Shown: piece after piece, positions 1 to 11,249 of the stretch
Layout: every line of letters starts with the position of its first letter
Numbering within the stretch: the first letter of the stretch is position 1
From: Cornus controversa
Lineage: Eukaryota; Streptophyta; Magnoliopsida; Cornales; Cornaceae
NCBI GenBank assembly: GCA_026545225.1
Contig: CM048845.1
Span: forward strand, 122,391,033-122,455,032
DNA: 64,000 nucleotides
Direction of reading: 5' to 3'
The notes under the pieces: generated by a model
The model's input: the letters and a program-made list of their open reading frames with translations, nothing else
Databases searched by the model: none
What the model was told of the DNA's origin: nothing
Position numbers and translations under genes: made by a program

Positions 1-1861
1 CATAACTTTGTAGATTCAAAGTTGTTCTTGTTTGTGCACAAACATTCATAACTTTCACTCCGTCAATTGGTATCAGAGCCTTATTTTACCCTGGTCTGAT
101 GGTAATTGGTTGTTTACATAACACCCACTTTGTCGACGATGGTCGTGATGTGAAGGCCTCTTGGGTAGCAATACATATTCAGGGACGACAATTTGATCAA
201 TGGTGCAAACAAATTGCTAGTTTTGGGATTGGTAGCATTCAGGTTCGTGGTTCAGTTTGGAATCATGTTGGCGATGCTTCTCGCAGCCAACCGAACGGGT
301 TATGTTCCAGTACAACCACATAGGCCTCCAACCTATGCGGATTATTCTAATGACGAGGAGTTTGAATTTAGAGGAGTTGTGGCGGATTGACGTGATCGAG
401 CTAGACGTGTCAAAATCTGTAGATATCTATATCGACAATCGTGAGTTTCAAAGAAAACTTGATTTACTAAGTTTTCATGAAAGTTTTATAGTTGAGGATG
501 TCTTGAAATGACTTGAAGAAGTTTAAGAATTTTTTGAGTATTTTGACATACCAGAACACACGAAGGTTTCTCTTGTAACACTCAAACTTAAGAGAGGTAC
601 TTCAACTTGGTGAGAACAGACAATACTAATCGGATGAGGCAAGGAAAATGACATGTGCCAATTTGGTAGAAGATAAAAAGGTTGTTAAAAGCTAAAATCC
701 TACCACCATATCACGAGCAAATAATGTATAAGAAATATCAGAATTGTTGGAAAGAGGATACGTCTGTTAACAAATACATGAAGGAGTTTGATGGTAATTT
801 TGTAAAAGAAACTATTGACTTTGTTAAGATTGATTGTGAGCAAAATTTTGTTGCTTCGCCTCTTATAGTTGAAGAAGACAAATATATAAATGATGATGCT
901 ACCAAGCAAGATGATGAAGTTGTCTATGTTCTAGTTGTTGAAGATGATAAAGTTAAAAAAATGGAAACATCAATTCCTTTACACAAGTTGGCAGATAAAG
1001 AAAAGGACTCCAATACAAAAAAAAAAAAAAAGATTAGAAGAAGAATTACAAGACATGCAAGCTCCAATAGTGAAATTAGAATGTGAAGAAATAGTGGATA
1101 TATTCAAAGTTGGTTATGATAAAGCCAAGGAAAAGGAAAACGAATCAGAAACATCAAAAAAGAAGTATAAAGGTGACTATCAAATGAAGTTGAAGGAAAG
1201 AGAAAATAAATGGGTGAGAAATATGAAGAAAGCTTATAAATCATTAAGATCAAGTTATCAATGGTATTAAATTTTGTACATACTTGTATATAATGAATAT
1301 CTGCAGCCAAACTTGAGGATAAGTTTCTTTCACACAGGAGAGACTGATGCAGGATAGAATTTTTGACGCACCTGTTTCAATGCAAAGAGTCCCATTCTCG
1401 ATCAAAAATGATCCAATAAACAAAGCCCCGTAGCTTTAGCTACTTGCCCATGTTGTTTTCGGCCAAATTCACTCATCTAAGGTCTCAAAATCACGGTTTT
1501 TTTTTCCAACTGTTGATTATTTTGAGATTTTTGTTTGGAGCCCAAACAAATTCGGATTTGGCTAAAATTTTATATTTAGGAATTTTTAGTGATAAGGATT
1601 CTTACTCTATTTTTTTAGAATTATTAGAGCAAGTTGAATTTTGACTATTTTCTAGATGATAGTTTTTTTTTTTTTTTTTTAAGATTTCCTTTCATGTTAG
1701 GATTCTTTTTACTGTTAGGATGTCTATTGTAAATATAAATGTACTGCAACAGCAGAATAATTAACTCATTCAATTATCAATAAAATATCAGATTTATCCT
1801 AACTATGTAGATTCAAAATTGTTCTTGTTCATGTGCGACATTCATAACTTCTACTCCATCA
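1..1861 (+). mobile_element. Internally deleted LTR retrotransposon, Ty3-like gag remnant
   Basis: The sequence from 1 to 65 reappears near 1797-1861 (shared GTAGATTCAAA, TTCATAACTT and a CTCC.TCA end), so these are read as the ends of a 5' and a 3' LTR. A primer site TTGGTATCAGAGCC (67-80), of initiator tRNA-Met type, follows the first end directly. A purine-rich tract (about 1336-1344) precedes TGATGCAGG at 1345, the probable start of the 3' LTR (about 517 bp). The interior carries only degraded gag and charged linker sequence; protease, reverse transcriptase and integrase are absent. The element continues past the left window edge. The family call to Ty3 rests on gag alone. Confidence 0.7.
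300..1270 (+). pseudogene. Retrotransposon gag pseudogene
   Basis: In shifting frames one can read the usual Ty3-type gag series: a region like PEHTKVSLVTLKLKRG (about 550-600), then ILPPYHEQIMYKKYQNCW (about 698-752), then a highly charged, lysine-rich stretch. Stops and frameshifts break it before 700. The 134-residue frame at 682-1086 is its longest surviving piece. A run of A residues near 1018-1030 probably adds a further frame change. No CCHC knuckle or pol motif was seen. It is not expected to make a functional product. Confidence 0.65.
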
Positions 1862-2195
1862 AATTGGGTAAGTGGGCTCTTAATCAAGAGAGGGGTGATT
1901 TGCAGTGGGAAGTTTGGCCTTCATGGCTTTTGAATGTAATTCATGGGAATGTTTCCCTTCTTAATAAAATTTATTGTTGGTATTGGAAAAATATGAAGAA
2001 GGCTTGTATAGATCATATATGATTGTACTAATTGAATCAACAAGGTATTTGAGTGTGATAATTAGGCTACAAGGAGGGTTATCAATGAGCCCATCCAGTA
2101 GTATTTGAAGTTAATGGTTTCATTAAACTTTTGAGATGCAGTGGGTTGTCTTTATTCTGCCTCTTCCTAAAAAAGAAAGAAAGAAAAGAGAAAAA
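1862..2195. other. Unassigned spacer
   Basis: No gene is supported here. A 67-codon frame (1819-2022) overlaps the LTR end and looks like chance or an old LINE-type fragment. An A/G-rich stretch (about 2167-2200) precedes the first KIN duplication unit. Confidence 0.4.
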
Positions 2196-2786
2196 AAAAG
2201 TCTTAATTCTTGTCTTTTGAAGCAGTAGTTGTGATGAAAAGCAATAAATCTTGATAGGTTCTCAAAAGCCTTTTTTTTTACCAGTAAATTGAGGTGGTTG
2301 TATATGTTAGTTGGTTGCAGTCTTGCAAATGGAAAAATAAAGGACATAATTTGGGTAGGGTAATACAAACAACTCATAAAATATATATGGTCCCATCCAT
2401 TTAACAAAATTTCTTGATGATCCATCAACTTCAAGATTACTTTTTCTTTTGGTGCAATTCTGATTGACCATGAATTGATATAATCAGATGTTAATTGTAA
2501 TCACATGAAATCCAAAGAATGGTGCTGTATATATATAAATTATCAAAGAAAGTACATCCTATTTTCCATCCGAAGATCAGTTAGAAAATGAATGAGTTGA
2601 GGTGAGAGAACTACATAAGAGGGCTCTCTTCTTTGTTCAAAGAAAAAACAAAACACCAGCTCTTCAAGAAGAGCATCACAAAATTCAATCCGAAAGGGAA
2701 AAGGAAAAACAAACTAATAAAGTGCTAAAAATCCAATTTAAGCACCAAAATTGAGCTGATCAGAGTGGATCATATATTAATTTGCT

Positions 2787-3179
2787 TCACTTGTTCATTC
2801 CAGTGGCATCCTTTATCGCATCAACAGCACCTTGTGCCTTATCCCTCACTTGCTGACCACCCTGCCGACAATTCCACATACATATATATGCATCAATATT
2901 TTAGAAAAAAATCGTAAATTCAATCATGTAAGGCTTATAACAGTGTTTATATATATATGTGTAGTGTTTATATATATATGTGTGTGTGTGTGAAAATTTG
3001 AACCTCCTGCATTGATTCCCTGGCAGATTGGGCAGCATTCGAGGCCTTGTCTGCCATCTGGTTAGTTTTCTCCTGAAAAAGGCGTAGTAACAAATCACTA
3101 TCATCTTACAACACTAAATTCAATATGTGAGGCTCGTATATATATCGGCTTGAACAACACTACTCTGTGTGTGTGTGTG

Positions 3180-3235
<56 letters not shown>

Positions 3236-3308
3236 CTTTTAAATATACCGTAGCTTGGCCCTTGGCCTCGCCGGCTTGGTAGTTCTGATTCAAATTTGAT
3301 TGGTTCAT
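2787..3308 (-). CDS. KIN2/LEA-like small stress protein, copy 1
   Basis: Three minus-strand exons join in phase 0: 3308-3249, 3072-3004 and 2861-2787, all with GT-AG introns (176 and 142 bp). The product is 67 residues, starts MNQSNLNQNYQAGEAKGQAT and ends DAIKDATGMNK. This layout (Q/N-rich start, A/K-rich amphipathic middle with QMADKASNAAQSARESMQE, C-terminal KDxTGxNK) matches Arabidopsis KIN1/KIN2 and related LEA or pollen-coat-like proteins. Those are small, hydrophilic, Cys-free proteins induced by cold, drought and ABA. The usual length is about 65 residues, so the gene appears complete. Intron 1 holds a long (GT)n(AT)n tract. A TATA box and a G-box lie upstream. Protein function is inferred from family resemblance. 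Confidence 0.88.
3165..3232. repeat. (GT)n(AT)n microsatellite in KIN copy 1 intron 1
   Basis: About 15 bases of GT repeat run into about 50 bases of AT repeat. The tract is much shorter in copy 2 (9841-9859) and nearly absent in copies 4 and 5, so intron 1 length among the paralogs is set largely by this repeat. Confidence 0.9.
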
Positions 3309-3400
3309 ATTTGGGTTGCTTTGGGAAATAAACGCACTTCACAATCGAGGTTCAGATACTCAAGAACATTGGTGATGCATAGATCATGATCTTAAAGAGC

Positions 3401-3439
3401 ATTTATAATTCTTAAAACTAGCCCATTGCTTGACACGTG
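3401..3439 (-). promoter_or_regulatory. KIN copy 1 promoter: TATA box and G-box/ABRE
   Basis: On the minus strand TATAAAT (3407-3401) lies about 95 bases before the ATG at 3308. CACGTG (3434-3439, in context ACACGTGT) lies about 30 bases further upstream. CACGTG is the core of the plant G-box/ABRE bound by bZIP factors, which fits the ABA and cold response typical of KIN genes. Regulation is inferred, not shown. Confidence 0.6.
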
Positions 3440-3786
3440 TAATGCAAAGCAAGGGTGTTAGACACATGTCACTATATAGTTGAAGATGGAAGGTTTCGGC
3501 CATTTGACCAGGGCTTTTGTGCAGAAAAATACTATTTCAATTCAAGGTTGATCAGAAATTCTTGGTTTTTTAACTGATTGTCTTGTCTTAACTGGGTTTT
3601 TAACTGATCAATATCATTGCTGAAAACATAATAGTGTTTGGAGTCAACTTCTTGTGAGAATGACCTTTCCCAAAAAAAAAAAAGAAAAAAAAAACTTCTT
3701 CTGAGGATGGGATTTGGGGAAGGAAATAGAAATGATTGCATTTGAAAATCATGTTTTCTGTGTAGAACAATTAAGAAAAAGGAAAG

Positions 3787-6700
3787 ATTTGGAAGGATTC
3801 ATTTTCAAGTTGTAAACACGACATCCGCTGAAAACACATTCCAAATCGGTGAGGTGCTCATCTTGATACTGTGACTTAACAACCAAATCATCAATGTAAT
3901 CTTCAACATTCTTGTTGAGCCTATCATGAAAGATGGCCATCATGGCTCGTTGATACGTTGCTCCTCCATTCTTTAATTGAAAGACATCACAGTAAAATAG
4001 AAATTACCCATTGGAGTTCTGACCGCTGTTTTCTTGGCATCTTCCTTGGCCATTTTGATCTGATTGTATCCACTATATCCATCCGTAAATGAGAACATTT
4101 TAAGTCCCACTACATAATTTATTAGTGTGTTAATATTTGGCAATGGAAAATTGTCTTTAGGGCAGGCGACATTCAGATCTCGAAAGTCCACACACACCCT
4201 TATTTTGCCATTTTTCTTCTTCACCGGCATTATGTTGCCCAACCAGGTGAGATGTAAGATGGGCTTAATGAAACCTGCCTCGAGAAGCCACTGCACTTCT
4301 TCTTTAATTTGGAGCTCGAGCTCCGGTCTGAAATTCTGTGATGTTTGTTTGATAGGAGCAACGTTAGGGCAACCGTTGAGACAGTGTGAGACTACCTAGG
4401 GATCTAGCCCTGACATTTCCTCATACATCCATGCAAAAATGTATTTGTACCGCCTGAGCAACGACACCAGTACCTCTTGCGATGATCCCTCCAAATTACT
4501 TCACACATAGGTAATTCGAGGAAGTGTATTGTCAGATAAATTTACCTCATCGAGCTTTGAGACGTCATAGGATTCTTTTCATCATCAAGCTCTCATTAAC
4601 TTAGCAGGGATCAGACACCTCAGTTTTCAGCTTCGATCCCTCTCACCGTCATGACTGGTAGACTACTCTCCCGTCTAGAAGGAGGAAATGCTCACAAGTA
4701 TACTTTAGTCTTTGCGGATGGGGCATCGAGAGCTTTACCTCAGTTTTTTACAAATGAGGTTTGTTGGATTCTGTTTTTAACTTCTTCGAACTCCTCCTCG
4801 GCTCGGGCTGAAGGTCCTTCCATTTAAGTAACGGAGTAGCCCTTAATCTCAAAGACTCTCTCAGTTCTTTGTCCAACTCCTCGAAGAACTTGGCATCCAC
4901 CATGTGTACTTTTTCCACTATAAACGGTCATTTATAACATGGCACCATCACATTTTTTTCCTTTCAAAGTTCCATTTATACATTGATGGTATGGCGAAGG
5001 GACCACACCGAACTCATGCATCTATCCTCTGCCAATCAAAAGATGATATAAAGTCTCCGCATCAATAACATGGAACTTCGTAAGAGTTGAAAACTTTCCT
5101 ATCTTGAGTTGCACCACCATGTAGCCCTCTATTTTCTTTGCATTACTCGTAAAACCCATGATCTTTATAGGTTTCTGCACCAATCGAGCTTTTCACAAAC
5201 TGACCTTTTTGAAGACAAAGAAGGGCATCACGTTTAAGGATGAACTATTGTCTAGAAATGCTCTTTTCAACTCGACCCTATTAAAAAGAGCAGGGACGTA
5301 CATGGGTCAATTACGTGCTGTAAGAACCTGCTTATCCGATTCTGAAAAAGTAACACAACCCCTCAGTTCCCCAAGCTCGAGGACTTCACTCATTTAGGGT
5401 AGCTCTCGAACTAGCTCACCCATAATGCGGACGAGGACCCTTGCGAATTCCTTCTGAGCCAGGGCGAACAATCCAAGTTGATCCAACACAATCCTGATCC
5501 GTGGCTCTTCTAATAAACTGAACGCTCAGCTGTACTCTTCATCCACCAACGCCACCTCCAATTCAACGGGATCTAGCCCCTCGTCTTCTTCATGCGACAC
5601 TATCATAGCCACTACGTCGCGATCATAAGTTGGGTAAGGATTATTTCTGGTGTCGGGTGAATCCAAGTTTAATTTTTTTATCGCTATTTGTTACTAGAAC
5701 ATATTCCTCAAAGCCCAGCAATCGTAAGTCGGGTGGCGGCAGTGTCGATGGTACATGAAAAACTTCGGATAACGTGGGCAAGTCTCCACCACAGACAGCG
5801 TAATCGATCCATCGGCTATCTATTGATTAATGATTGTGAGTACCTACTCAGGGGGGCATGGGAATGGGGAAAGCAAATAATATGGATGCCTGGGTGATCG
5901 ATCCCCCGCTCCTCTCTTAGAACTTCTCTCCTTGGCCACTAACACCGTGGGCCTTCGTTTCCCTCGGCCTTCCTCTATTGTCAAACTCCCTACTATAAAA
6001 GCCACATCTTTAGCTAAATTACTTGCCACTGTGATTAGCTTTGCGACGAAATGTAGATTGAGATTGATCAGGTGTATTTTATAATCTCTCTACATCCCTT
6101 GGATGCAAATTTTAGCCAATTCCTCTTCATTGGTATTTTTATAACATTCCATTGCTTAATCGTGGAAAAGACGAACATAATCAGATAAACCTTCATTCTA
6201 CCCTTGAACTTCCTTTATCAAAGAAAGGGTGGTAATTTTCTCCTCTGCTTGAAAAGCTTGGCATGGAATCGTGACACTAATTGACTTTATGTGGTAATAG
6301 AGTTGGGCTCCAAATTGACGTACCCTTTGGAAGCCCTGTCAATTAAGGTTTAGAGAATTCCCAAGGTCGAAGCGCATGGTTGTGAGCATACTACCCCAGG
6401 GACTCAATGAACCTCACTACATGCTCGTGTGGGTTTCCCTTCCTTTCGTCAAATCTTATGAACTTCTGTTGGAGATAGCCTTTAGGATAAAACATAGCAA
6501 CTATGGTCCTGGAATATGGAGGTTCAGCCTCAACATCCAAAGCTCGATTACCCCGTTTGACATTTAAAAGTGCTTAAACATTCGCAACCATAACATAGGG
6601 AGTTGATGGAAGATCTAGCTCGGCTTTGTTGAGGGAATACATGACTCTCTACGCCAATTACAAGTTGTGTTCGTTTGGGAAACCTGTGTCGAGGGGAGTA

Positions 6701-7118
6701 ACAAATAGTGCTCGGCGCATTGGAGGATGCCTCGGTGTTGGCGTTCCTTGAGGACCTTGAAGAGATAGCTAGGGCTCAGCAAACCTTGAAAGCCTTGGTA
6801 AGTTTATGTGAGTACCCGATAAAACTAGAGTAACTTGACCCCGTTCCTCCTCCACACACTACCTATTGGTGGCCATGCTCTGAAGTGCTGTCATAATATG
6901 TGCTTGATTTTGCTCGAGCTCATCTATAAGATGAGATAGCTCGGTATTCCCCCTTGGGAACTTCGCTACATCGATCTTGTCATCCGGTCTCGTATACATG
7001 GGACACTACTAGCACGTTGTTCTTGATGAATTTCTCACTCAACTCGTTGTGTCAGACTCGCTTGCTGGTTTCGGAGATTTATAGTGACAAGAATAACCTC
7101 TTCAGTGAAGTCGCCAAA
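3787..7118 (-). pseudogene. Ty3 (Tat-like) gag-protease-RT pseudogene, 3' truncated
   Basis: Read on the minus strand from 7118 down: gag-like sequence (about 6330-5850, including ASNLAKDVAF), a protease-like region (about 5330-5000, with AFLDNSSSLNVMPFF and later DAETLYHLLIGRG), then reverse transcriptase (about 4296-3787). The RT shows IRVCVDFRDLNVACPKDNFP, DGYSGYNQIKMAKED and the catalytic box YIDDLVVKS. The VDFRDLN.ACPKD and YxDDxVVKS forms and the protease pattern are those of the Tat/Retand branch of Ty3. Many stops and frameshifts occur, and a frame change splits RT near 3950-3975. RNase H, integrase and the 3' LTR are missing; the element ends at the junction with duplication unit 1. 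Confidence 0.85.
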
Positions 7119-8328
7119 TGTTTTTAGTAGGTCCTGAAAATTGAGGTCAAACTTTTCACAATAATGGTCACCAAAGAATAAAGATCTAGGTGGGAGTCCC
7201 AGCTGTCACAGAGGGTCCATAGTTCTGTATGGATTCTCAGAAGAGTCAAGGGGATTTCAGATTTTATACATTGAAAAACACTATATATTCAAAAGGGTTT
7301 ATTTTGTATATATCTTTTTTTTCTCTTGGTTTCTTCCTTTATTTATAGTAGAAAATATCTCTCCCATCAACGGTTGAGGTTTTGATATAGTAAATATCCA
7401 TGAAACAAGAGCCGAGATTGTATGACAAAAGAGGTTTGCTCATCTCACATTAGTACTCTTCCTTCCTCTGTGACAGGCCAATTAACGGTGTAGACCCTAT
7501 CCTAGCTAGAGATGGGGTCCACTATTTATTTAGCGTACCCTGGACTCAGCCGCCGAACCCAAACCTTTGGCTCCCATATGACAGTGATCCGAGCTCCTAG
7601 CCTCCCATAGGATCTCAAAATTCTGTGAGGTTTATCTGTAGAGAGGAGTGATTCCTTGCATTAAGGAGGTTTATCCGTAGAGAGCACCTCTTCGAGGTTT
7701 TATCTGTAGAGGGGAGTGATTCCTCGCTTTAGGGAGGTTGATCCGTAGAGAGGACCTCTGTGAGGTTTTATTCGCTTTTAGGGAGGTTGATTCGTAGAGA
7801 TGACCTCTAGTGATGTTTTATCTATAGAGAGGAACTCATCACCATCCGAGGCTTACCCTAATAAAAATAAAATGACTAGTTCAAGGTTTATCCGTAGAGA
7901 AGGAACTCCTCGCAAAGTTTTATCTGCAGATAGGAGTGACTCCTCGCATTAAGGAGGTTGATTCGTAGAGAAGACCTCCACGACGTTTTATTCGTAGAGA
8001 GGAGCTCGTCACAAATCAAGGCTTATCTGAAGAGAGGAACTCCTCGCTGGGGGAGATTAATCTGTAAAGAGGATATTTGTTCGTACATCTTATGGAACAA
8101 GCTTTCCAACACTTGTCCCTAAGACCTTTGGAGGTCTTCTCCATAGGGGGGGCGCCCTCGGACCTCCATTGATGGCTCTCGCATTGCCCTATCATGAGGA
8201 AGCTCGAGGTCTCTTCTTTGGTGGGGACCTCAATTTCCTTAATTTGCAGACTTTGTAGAAAAGTCAGAATATAATTAAATAATGCCACATAGGCACACGT
8301 GGCAAGCGCCTGGTCATCCATGCCAACA
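7119..8328 (-). mobile_element. 5' LTR of the Tat-like element, with internal minisatellite
   Basis: On the minus strand the LTR starts TGTTGGCATGG at 8328 and ends AAAAACA at 7119 (1210 bp, TG...CA). It is directly followed by TTTGGCGACTTC, a degraded form of the TTGGCGCC primer site used by Tat/Athila-type elements. It matches the plus-strand solo LTR at 12367-13626: both start TGTTGGYATGG, share GACAGCTNGGACTCCCACC near the end, and contain a cluster of about 25-bp repeats built on CCTCTCTACGGATAAACC. No target duplication can be tested because the 3' side is lost. Confidence 0.82.
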
Positions 8329-8892
8329 CTTACCACCTTGAAGACACATAAGTACCATGAGAAAATTCACCATTATCTTCCTTCACACCAGCGAGCCCTA
8401 GTGAAGCCGAGACCTCAATGCCACCGCCACCTTCATCATTCACCATGCATGGCCATATATGCAAGGCCATCACCCTCTATCAAACTTCTCCACCATTTTC
8501 ATCCCATCCATATTCATCATCACCACTGAAAACGAACTACCTAAGCCACCATCAACCGAAGCTACCAAGCCAAGTCTCCACCAAAACTCCATGTCGACCA
8601 CTATAAGAATTGAGTGATGAGTTGGAGGAAGAGCATAAAGAAAGAAAAAGAAAAGAAAGGTGAGATAGAATGGTTGGTAGGTGAGTTGTAGAGAGAGGAA
8701 AGTCTGTGGGTAATTAGAGAGAAAATGAAAGGAAGAAAAGAAAGAGAGCTAAGAAATGAGAGAGAGAATAAGAAAAAATGTGATGATTTTCAACCGTGAT
8801 TTGAGGAAGAAAATTAGAGAGAGAGAATCAGTTGGTCTAGAGAGAGAAAGATGGTGGGAGAAGAGAAAGAATAAAAGAAAAGATAAAAAAAT
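8329..8892. other. Unassigned spacer between Tat LTR and duplication unit 2
   Basis: No supported gene. The first half is C- and A-rich with CACC-type triplets (about 8410-8600), and the second half is purine-rich (GAAAGAAAAAGAAAAG). The short frames here lack recognisable motifs. Confidence 0.4.
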
Positions 8893-9464
8893 GGAAAAGT
8901 AGTAGTTGTGATGAAAAGCATTATATCTTGATAGGTTCTCAAAAGCCGGCCTTTTTTTTCGAGGTACATTGAGGTGGTTGTATATGTTAGTTTGGTTGCT
9001 GCAAATGGAATAATCAAGGACATAATTTGGGAAGGGTAATACAAACAACTCATAAAATATATATATGGTCCCATCCATTTAACAAAATTTCTTGATGATC
9101 CATCAACTTCAAGATTAATTTTTCTTTTGGTACAATTCTGATTGACCATGAATTGATATAATCAGATGTTAATTGTAATCACATGAAATCCAAAGAATGG
9201 TGCTGTATATATATAAATTATCAAAGAAAGTACATCCTATTTTCCATCCGAAGATCAGTTAGAAAATGAATGAGTTGAGGTGAGAGAACTACATAAGAGG
9301 GCTCTCTTCTTTGTTCAAAGAAAAAACAAAACACCAGCTCTTCAAGAAGAGCATCACAAAATTCAATCCGATAGGGAAAAGGAAAAACAAACTAATAAAG
9401 TGCTAAAAATCCAATTTAAGCACCAAAATTGAGCTGATCAGAGTGGATCATATATTAATTTGCT

Positions 9465-9935
9465 TCACTTGTTCATTCCAGTGGCATCCTTTATCGCATC
9501 AACAGCACCTTTTGCCTTATCCCTCACTTGCTGACTACCCTGCCGACAATTCCACATACATATATATGCATCAATATTTTAGGAAAAAATCGTAAATTCA
9601 ATCATGTGAGGCTCATAACAGGGTATATATATATATGTGTGTGTGTGAAAATTCGAACCTCCTGCATTGATTCCCTAGCTGATTGGGCAGCATTCGAGGC
9701 CTTGTCTGCCAGCTGGTTAGTTTTCTCCTGAAAAAGGCGTAGTAACAAATCACTATCATCTTACAACACTAAATTCAATATGTGAGGCACGGATATATAT
9801 ATCGGCTTGAACAACACTACTCTGTGTGTATGTGTGTGTGAAAATATATATATATATATGAACTCTTAAATATACCGTAGCTTGGCCCTTGGCCTCGCCG
9901 GCTTGGTAGTTCTGATTCAAATTTGATTGGTTCAT
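9465..9935 (-). CDS. KIN2/LEA-like small stress protein, copy 2
   Basis: Exons 9935-9876, 9727-9659 and 9539-9465 (minus), phase-0 GT-AG introns of 148 and 119 bp, product 67 residues. Exon 1 encodes the same 20 residues as copy 1. Compared with copy 1 the visible changes are M-to-L in exon 2 (TNQLADKAS), GG-to-GS at the start of exon 3 and Q-to-K in DKAKGAVDAIKD. The frame is open and the C-terminal KDATGMNK is kept, so the gene looks functional. The upstream TATA box and CACGTG are both conserved. Function as for other KIN2-like LEA proteins is inferred from similarity. Confidence 0.88.
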
Positions 9936-10027
9936 ATTTGGGTTGCTTTGGAAAATAAACGTACTTCACAATCGAGGTTCGGATACTCAAGAACTTTGGT
10001 GATGCATAGATCATGATCTTATTGAGT

Positions 10028-10066
10028 ATTTATAATTCTTGAAACTTGCCCATTGCTTGACACGTG
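10028..10066 (-). promoter_or_regulatory. KIN copy 2 promoter: TATA box and G-box/ABRE
   Basis: TATAAAT on the minus strand at 10034-10028 and CACGTG at 10061-10066 in the same ACACGTGT context and spacing as copy 1. Confidence 0.6.
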
Positions 10067-10410
10067 TAATGCAAAGCCGTAAGGGTGTTAGACACATGCC
10101 ACTATATTGTTGAAGATGAATGGTTTCGTTCATTTGACCAGGGCTTTTGTGCAGAAAAACACTATTTCAATTCAAGGTTGATCAGAAATTCTTGGGTTTT
10201 TAACTGATGGTCTTGTCTTAACTGGGTTTTTAACTGATCAATGTCATTGCTGAAAACATAATAGCGTTTGGAGTCAACTTCTTGTGAGAATGACCTTTTG
10301 GCAAAAAATAAAAAATAAAACTTCTTTTGCGGATTGGATTTGGGAAAGGAAATAGAAATGATTGGATTTGAGATAAAATGATGTTTTCTGTGCAGAACAA
10401 TTAAGAAAAA

Positions 10411-11240
10411 GGAAAAATTAGGTTAGGTGATCAAAATTAAAGATAATTATTTTATAATAATTATAAAGTTACAAAAAAAGTAAATACTTATCAATTTTAA
10501 AATTATATTGTATTTTAGTGACCATTTTAAACTCGATTACAAAAATATCTATCCCCATCTCTCTCCACATCCTTGCATATTCTGTGTAGAACAGTTTTTT
10601 TCAACCTACTGCAAAAAAAAAAGAAAAAAAAATAAACATAATACGGACTTTATGTGGATGCACAACTGTGGGGCTATTTTAAACTAAAATATACTATCAA
10701 CGTTCACAACTTACCATCTCTATTCTCTAAATGATGCGTAGGTTCCCTTAGCTCTCGCATCTGAATAACCATGTTGTCCGTTGGTAACTCAGACGCGTAT
10801 TGAGGTATTGAGGTTTCAGAAGAGTTTTTTCCATTCACAAGTGTCGACATTATTGGATTTCTTTCACGGTTGAGATTGTGATTTTTTAGTCCTAATCTGT
10901 AAAACAACACAACAATGGAGAGCTCACTAGATGGAACAATTTCTTGGACACCATCAACTTTAAATACTTTGTGCGCAAAAATCACTGTGAACTTTGGAAT
11001 GTCAATCCCCAGCCACAATGATGGTAGACAAGCAAGAGGTTGTAGAAATTGAAAAGTATTAGATTTAATATGTTTAATTAATTATTATTTTAGTAACTGT
11101 ATAAAATTCTTTGACAAAATTACCCTCAAATGGTTATTAAAGAATAATTTAGTTTTTCGAGGTGAGACTATCCATCTTTTTATATTTAGTCACTTTAAAA
11201 TAATTATTTTTTAATTTTGGTCACTGAAATATAATTTTCC
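10411..11240. mobile_element. Mutator-like (MULE) non-autonomous element
   Basis: An 830-bp insert flanked by perfect 9-bp repeats TAAGAAAAA (10402-10410 and 11241-11249). Its ends are inverted repeats: left GGAAAAATTAGG then GTGATCAAAATTAAA, right (reverse complement) GGAAAATTATAT then GTGACCAAAATTAAA. A 9-bp duplication with long inverted ends is characteristic of Mutator-like elements. Paralogous unit 4 lacks the insert at the same site (about 23790), giving an independent empty site. The interior has a 104-codon minus-strand frame (11018-10704) that I do not recognise; it could be captured host DNA. Confidence 0.8.
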
Positions 11241-11249
11241 TAAGAAAAA

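Larger units (their letters stand above)
2196..3786 (-). repeat. Segmental duplication unit 1 (KIN2-like gene and flanks)
   Basis: This stretch matches 8893-10410 almost base for base outside microsatellites, and 14937-16670, 22335-23860 and 40815-42130 more distantly. Shared landmarks are GTTGTGATGAAAAGCA, the block around CATCAACTTCAAGATTA, the gene, and the promoter block up to AACAATTAAGAAAAAGGAAA. It stops abruptly at about 3786 against Ty3 retrotransposon sequence. The final GGAAA after TAAGAAAAA matches the first bases of the Mutator-like insert seen in unit 2, which suggests that the insert predates the split of units 1 and 2. Confidence 0.85.
8893..10410 (-). repeat. Segmental duplication unit 2 (KIN2-like gene and flanks)
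   Basis: Close copy of 2196-3786, from GTTGTGATGAAAAGCA through AACAATTAAGAAAAAGG. Beyond the Mutator-like insert (10411-11240) the unit continues from 11241 (TAAGAAAAATCAATTATTTT), matching unit 4 at about 23793. Blocks near 11330-11640 match 42240-42760 in unit 5. Confidence 0.85.

Noticed and set aside
3120..3342. Longer KIN copy 1 frame running into intron 1 (IYIYIY... tails)
   Set aside because: The YI repeats come from the AT microsatellite in intron 1. A GT donor at 3248 and conserved splice sites in all five copies give the three-exon model.
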